From Chlamydiia bacterium (GTDB taxonomy: Bacteria; Chlamydiota; Chlamydiia; Chlamydiales; 2-12-FULL-49-11): a stretch of 64,000 nucleotides of DNA. The notes beneath the pieces are model-generated. The model did not search any database. It saw only the letters and a program-made list of their open reading frames with translations, and was not told the origin of the DNA. The position numbers were made by a program, and so were the translations under genes. The stretch covers positions 190,879 through 254,878 of the forward strand of contig JAJACQ010000020.1 in assembly GCA_022601435.1 (NCBI GenBank), in the 5' to 3' direction. This document shows positions 59,078-64,000 of this stretch, piece by piece (within the stretch, counting starts at the first letter, position 1; the number at the start of each line of letters is the position of its first letter).

Positions 59078-60829
59078 ATGAAAGAATTAGAGGTTTCACT
59101 TTCCAAAAAGATTGATGAATTTAAACAGCTGTGCAAACCTGAATCTGTTGTTATTTGTGATGGATCTAAGGGTGAGTATGATGGCTTTATTCGTGAATTA
59201 GTGGGAAATGGGATTGCTAAACCTTTGAAGCGAAAAGGGTGTTATTATTTTAGATCAGATCCCAAAGATGTGGCTCGTGTTGAGAGCTGTACATTTATTT
59301 GTAGTAAAAAAGAAGAGGATGCAGGGCCAACTAATAATTGGTCTGAGCCAATGGCTATGAAAACGCGACTCATGGCCCTTTTTGAAGGGTGTATGAAGGG
59401 AAGGACTATGTATGTCATTCCTTATTTGATGGGTCCTGAATCAAGCCCTATGTCTAAAGTAGGAATTGAGATTACTGACTCTTTATATGTCTGTGTTAAT
59501 ATGTATATAATGACTCGTATGGGAAAGGCTGCTATGGATCGTATTGATCGGGGCGAAAAACCTGTTATTGGGCTTCATAGTGTAGGTATGCCTTTATCTG
59601 AGGGTATAAAAGATGTTGCTTGGCCTTGTAATGATGAAAAAGTAATTGCTCATTTCCCTGAAACTAGGGAAATTTTTTCATTTGGAAGCGGCTATGGTGG
59701 AAATGCCCTGCTTGGCAAGAAATGCTTTGCCTTGAGAATTGCATCGAGCATGGCCAAAGATGAAGGGTGGTTAGCAGAACATATGCTCATTATTGGAGTG
59801 ACTAATCCTGAAGGTAAAAAGAAGTACTTTGCAGCTGCATTTCCTTCTGCTTGCGGAAAGACTAATCTTGCTCTTTTAAAATCTCAGATGCCTGGTTGGA
59901 AAGTTGAATGTGTTGGTGATGACATTGCTTGGATGAAGTTTGGGGATGATGGAAGGCTATATGCTATAAATCCGGAAAATGGTTTCTTTGGGGTCGCACC
60001 TGGAACCTCTTATGATACAAACCCCTATGCTATGGAGACAATCAAAGAAGATGCACTCTTTACAAATGTAGCCCTAAATGGTGATGATGTTTGGTGGGAA
60101 GGAATGAGCAAAGATGTGCCTGATAACCTGATTAATTGGAAAGGGGAAAGGCATGATAAATTTTCTAAAGAGAAAGCTTCTCATCCGAATGCTCGCTTTA
60201 CAGCAAAAGCATCCAATTGTCCTAATATAGACCCAAATATGGAGGCGGCAGAAGGTGTTCCTATTGAGGGGATTATTTTTGGTGGTAGAAGGGCTTCTTT
60301 AGCGCCACTTGTCATGGAGGCCAAAGATTGGACCATGGGAACCATATATGGGGCGTCTTTATGTTCGGAGAAGACAGCGGCAGCAGAAGGCAAGGCAGGA
60401 GAGATGAGGCAAGATCCTTTTGCTATGATCCCATTTTGTGGCTATAATATGGCTGATTATGTAGCTCATTGGCTCTCTATGGAGAAAACTGGCCGTAAGA
60501 TGCCTAAGGTCTTTACTGTTAATTGGTTCCGTAAAAATAAAGCTGACGAGTTTATTTGGCCAGGTTTTTCTGAGAATATGAGGGTTCTTTCATGGATGTT
60601 TGATTCTATTGATGGAAAGGTTGAGAAGCTTGAGACTCCTTTTGGGAGCCTTCCAGTCGCTATCAATACTAAAGGTCTTAATATTGATGAAAAGAGCTTA
60701 AAAGAGGTCCTGACGATTGATCAAAAGGATTATAAATCAGAGAGCAAGCGTTTAATCGACTATTTTACAATGACTTACGGCGATAGTCTTCCAGATGAAG
60801 TTCTAACACGCTTATCTAAAAATAATTAA
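59078..60829 (+). CDS. pckG: Phosphoenolpyruvate carboxykinase (GTP)
   Basis: FPSACGKTNLALL, YVIPYLMGPESSPMSKVGIEITDSLYV, NWFRKN; follows mreB as in Chlamydia. Confidence 0.95.
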   Translation: MKELEVSLSKKIDEFKQLCKPESVVICDGSKGEYDGFIRELVGNGIAKPLKRKGCYYFRSDPKDVARVESCTFICSKKEEDAGPTNNWSEPMAMKTRLMALFEGCMKGRTMYVIPYLMGPESSPMSKVGIEITDSLYVCVNMYIMTRMGKAAMDRIDRGEKPVIGLHSVGMPLSEGIKDVAWPCNDEKVIAHFPETREIFSFGSGYGGNALLGKKCFALRIASSMAKDEGWLAEHMLIIGVTNPEGKKKYFAAAFPSACGKTNLALLKSQMPGWKVECVGDDIAWMKFGDDGRLYAINPENGFFGVAPGTSYDTNPYAMETIKEDALFTNVALNGDDVWWEGMSKDVPDNLINWKGERHDKFSKEKASHPNARFTAKASNCPNIDPNMEAAEGVPIEGIIFGGRRASLAPLVMEAKDWTMGTIYGASLCSEKTAAAEGKAGEMRQDPFAMIPFCGYNMADYVAHWLSMEKTGRKMPKVFTVNWFRKNKADEFIWPGFSENMRVLSWMFDSIDGKVEKLETPFGSLPVAINTKGLNIDEKSLKEVLTIDQKDYKSESKRLIDYFTMTYGDSLPDEVLTRLSKNN

Positions 60830-60936
60830 CTTTAACACACTGATTTTTAGTGAGATAAATGTGTTAATTATTTTTTTATTTAAAATAATCTTTAATTGTT
60901 TTATAATTATGCATTAACGATAATTAAAGGTTTATT

Positions 60937-61539
60937 ATGTCAATTAGCCAGGATTTTTTGTGCAGATATGGATTGGACTGTGATCTAGAAAGTAAGCTAG
61001 CTCGTTTTTTTTCGTTAGTTGGTGAGGCAGAGGGGCTTAAGGGGAAGTATGTTTCTTCTCTGGGTAATATTGATGCAAGATATAAGGCTGTGTTCGATTT
61101 ATGTGGCTATACAACTGAATATGCAGCTCTTGTTTCTAAAAAAAATAAGAGCGGACTCGAGTTTAAGGCGATTGCAAAGCAAATTACTCATGTTTCTGAG
61201 GTTGTGGAGTCTCATAAAAAGAAGCTTTTAGAAATACTGAATCCATGGATGCAATTATTAAATGTATGTACATTTGGAATTCTCTTTGGCGTCATATATA
61301 ACGATAAGATCTCTTTATATAAACGAGAAATATCTTATTGGAGTCAAAAACTAGGCGATGAAGTCCAGTTTGCAGAAAAAATTATAAAAAAAGAACGTAA
61401 TATTAATAAAACGGCAGTAGAGATTGGTCAAAAGATTAATGCCATAAAAAAATTAGTGACATTTTCTCATATTGGGCTTGATCAGTTTGAGTATGAGATA
61501 AATTGCCAGAAAAAATTAGAAGAGGTTTTAAATGTTTGA
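60937..61539 (+). CDS. Hypothetical coiled-coil/TM protein, candidate effector
   Basis: 200-aa ORF, hydrophobic MQLLNVCTFGILFGVIY; array-type promoter AATC-N10-TATAAT. Confidence 0.65.
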   Translation: MSISQDFLCRYGLDCDLESKLARFFSLVGEAEGLKGKYVSSLGNIDARYKAVFDLCGYTTEYAALVSKKNKSGLEFKAIAKQITHVSEVVESHKKKLLEILNPWMQLLNVCTFGILFGVIYNDKISLYKREISYWSQKLGDEVQFAEKIIKKERNINKTAVEIGQKINAIKKLVTFSHIGLDQFEYEINCQKKLEEVLNV

Positions 61540-63280
61540 ATTAACAAGTTTTGGATTACAAAAATCAAATCCTATCAATCCCCAGGACCATTTCAAAAAA
61601 TTCTCTAAAGTTTCTGAGCAGGCCGAAAGCAAAGGCGAAGCTTTTATGTTAGCTCATGAAGAATTAAAACCACTTATTGCTATGAAAGAACAAATAGCCC
61701 TTCACAAGCAACTGCTAAAGGCAAACCTTTCTAAATATGAACAATTAAAAATCAATAAAGCCAATTACTTAGATAAGCATATTTTTATTGTTAAAACAGA
61801 TGCTCTGAAAGATAAGATCTTAAAGATTGTTGATTGGATATTGTTTATTGTGACTGTAGGTGTTTATTATGCAATAAAACATGAGCAATTACATAGCCTT
61901 GTAAGAAACATCGATGAGACAGATAAGAGCCTTAATTTTCTTTCAGGTGACATTGTTCAAAAATGTATGGATTTAAAGAGACAGTTTGGATCAGAAAAGC
62001 TAGCTCAATTAGAAACAGCCTTGGTAGAGTTTAAAGAAAAACCTCTTGTTTTAGAAGATAAGCATCTAAAGTTTTTAGACGAAGTTTTCGAATCGACTAT
62101 TTATAAGATGAAAGATGAGTATTTCTTTATGATGGGAAAAGTAAGCAAAGATTACGCTCAAAAAATTACTTCTTATACTGTTCAAACTATATTACAAGAA
62201 AGTTTTGAAGAGGAACTAAAGAAGCTTGAGTTATCTGATGAAAAAGAGTTTAGAAAGGCTGTTGCTGGATTATATGAAGAGAAGCAAGAAGAACTTATAA
62301 AAGTTCCTCTGTTTATCAATAATTCATTAAGAGAGATCTTAACTCTTCAGTTAAAACTTGCAAATGGAAATACAGAAGAGCAAGTAGCTGCTTATAAAAG
62401 GCAAATTACAAGCTTAAAAGATGGTATTTCAAAGTGTTTTGATGATCCTAAAAAACTTTATGTAGAACCTGTTGCTCCTAAACCCGTAGATGCAGTAAAA
62501 CAAAAAAGAACATCTGGTGGGATTAAGTTTACAACAACTACAGCTGTTTATAGAGATATTTCAAACGGAAAAGTTGGTTGGAAGCCTGTTCATAAAATGA
62601 CTCCAGCAAATAATAAACATTATAGATTAATTCTACAAAAAGAAGCTGAAAAAAGAAAAAGAGAGTTAGAAGATTCTATAAAATCTGAAACAGAAAAACT
62701 AGAGGAAAAAACACAATTGCTAGAAAATGTTCACTTATCATTACCAAGATTAGAAAAGTCTCTATATGCTTTTAGACATTTTGATAAGACGTTACTAGAT
62801 ATTCAAGAGCATTCAGTAGGTTTTATGGCTCTTCTACAAAGCTTTGATCAATCAAAAAATGCTTCTAAATCCCTTATCAGATTGATAAAGCAGATTAAAA
62901 AATGCTTAAAATCTGTGGGAGATTTAAAGGAAGATGAAGTAACTGAAGGATCTGAGTCTTTGAAAAAACTGTTAGAAAAACTTAAAAATGAAAAAGAATC
63001 TTTCTTTAAGGAAGTAGAGATTGTTAATCAAAAAAATCCAAGAGGTGATGTAGATCAGCTTATTGCTATGATGCAAACACTTGGATCTAAAATTAGCTTT
63101 GCTCAAGAGGTTATAAAGATTCCAGAAATTGTACCTTTTTTAAGTACTATAAGGCATATGAGATTGCAGAAAGCAGAATTTTCAGCTCAAATTATAGACA
63201 CAACTTCTAAAATAGAAGAAGCTCAAGCAAAGCTTAGCTTAGAAGAAGCAGAATTAGCAAAGCTAAGTAGTTTAAAATAA
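61532..63280 (+). CDS. Hypothetical coiled-coil/TM protein, candidate effector
   Basis: 582-aa ORF overlapping the previous one by 8 nt; hydrophobic ILKIVDWILFIVTVGVYYAI; heavy coiled coil. Confidence 0.7.
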   Translation: MFELTSFGLQKSNPINPQDHFKKFSKVSEQAESKGEAFMLAHEELKPLIAMKEQIALHKQLLKANLSKYEQLKINKANYLDKHIFIVKTDALKDKILKIVDWILFIVTVGVYYAIKHEQLHSLVRNIDETDKSLNFLSGDIVQKCMDLKRQFGSEKLAQLETALVEFKEKPLVLEDKHLKFLDEVFESTIYKMKDEYFFMMGKVSKDYAQKITSYTVQTILQESFEEELKKLELSDEKEFRKAVAGLYEEKQEELIKVPLFINNSLREILTLQLKLANGNTEEQVAAYKRQITSLKDGISKCFDDPKKLYVEPVAPKPVDAVKQKRTSGGIKFTTTTAVYRDISNGKVGWKPVHKMTPANNKHYRLILQKEAEKRKRELEDSIKSETEKLEEKTQLLENVHLSLPRLEKSLYAFRHFDKTLLDIQEHSVGFMALLQSFDQSKNASKSLIRLIKQIKKCLKSVGDLKEDEVTEGSESLKKLLEKLKNEKESFFKEVEIVNQKNPRGDVDQLIAMMQTLGSKISFAQEVIKIPEIVPFLSTIRHMRLQKAEFSAQIIDTTSKIEEAQAKLSLEEAELAKLSSLK

Positions 63281-63390
63281 GAAGAGGTTATTGGGCAAGT
63301 TCTTCAGATCCTTAATGTAACTGGAAGTTAAGTATTCAATCTTACTTGCAAAAAAAATTAAAGCCCAATCTTCTGGATCGGGCTATTACT

Positions 63391-63825
63391 TTATAGCTCT
63401 AGCTTAGAGATAATTTCATCTTCTCTAAAGAAGAACATGATCTCTTTGATAGCGTTTTCATGACTATCGGAACCATGAACAGCGTTTGCATCGATTGATT
63501 TAGCAAAGTCCTTTCTGATAGTGCCGTCTGCTGCTTCCTTAGGATCAGTAGCCCCCATGATTTCTCTATTTTTAAGAACAGCGTCTTCGCCCTCAAGGAC
63601 AGAAACAAAAACAGGTCCTGAAATCATGAAATCAACAAGATCAGTAAAAAAAGGTCTTTCTCTATGAATATCGTAGAATTTCTCCGCTTGCTCTTTTGTT
63701 AAAAAGAGGTACTTACCTGCTACAATAGATAGACCATTTTTTTCAAAACGTGTAAGAATTTCTCCAATTACATTCTGTTTAACTGCGTCTGGTTTGATGA
63801 TAGATAGTGTTTGTTGAATAGGCAT
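63391..63825 (-). CDS. ndk: Nucleoside diphosphate kinase
   Basis: [55 protein letters not shown]. Confidence 0.97.
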   Translation of the reverse strand: MPIQQTLSIIKPDAVKQNVIGEILTRFEKNGLSIVAGKYLFLTKEQAEKFYDIHRERPFFTDLVDFMISGPVFVSVLEGEDAVLKNREIMGATDPKEAADGTIRKDFAKSIDANAVHGSDSHENAIKEIMFFFREDEIISKLEL

Positions 63826-64000
63826 TTGTTTTACTCCTGGTTAGATCTGCTAAATAGTTTACTTTAAGAGAGTTTTTTTGGCGAGAAGGAAGAGAAGGGG
63901 GGAAAAAATGATTTTTTTTTCCTTCGAGAAAAGAAAAAACCGAAGATGAAAAAAAAACGTCAAAAACAAAAAACCTCTCTCTCTCTCTCTTACCACAAGG

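Noticed and set aside
63885-64000. Low-complexity A/G-rich and (CT)8 tract at the window end
   Set aside because: Simple-sequence DNA at the window edge; without downstream context it cannot be interpreted.

Overview
AT-rich chromosomal window from a Chlamydiae-type bacterium, probably an environmental or amoeba-associated lineage (inferred from gene content and order). Recognisable blocks: (i) rnz, a SpoU-family methyltransferase, an ABC-F ATPase, xerC, rnpB, a CT398-like zinc-ribbon protein, glyA-clpP-dapF, ald, a SNF2/SWIM helicase, der, and a YidD-like gene; (ii) a minus-strand type III secretion (T3SS) locus at ~23.3-39.1 kb: sctC, Pkn5-like kinase, sctQ, two SctP-like ORFs, sctO, sctN, a CT668-like ORF, a TPR protein, needle sctF, an SctE/CdsE-like ORF, FHA-containing sctD and a chaperone-like ORF; (iii) a plus-strand array at 39.2-48.9 kb of T3SS translocator- or substrate-like genes, including three tandem paralogs, most with their own near-identical promoter and hairpin terminator; (iv) clpX-clpP-tig-tRNA-Gly, a second SNF2 helicase, mreB, pckG and ndk in chlamydial-type order, with orphan coiled-coil/TM genes between. 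The strongest unexplained signals are the monocistronic secreted-protein array with a shared promoter; a dispersed long-hairpin family whose apex loop is constant while its arms change with preserved pairing, including a ~405-bp multi-branched palindrome upstream of tRNA-Gly; a second dispersed two-hairpin intergenic family; an SctC secretin with about eight tandem N-domain-like repeats; and a trigger factor with a histone-like Lys/Ala-rich N-terminal extension. All assignments were made by reading the sequence; no database search was run.
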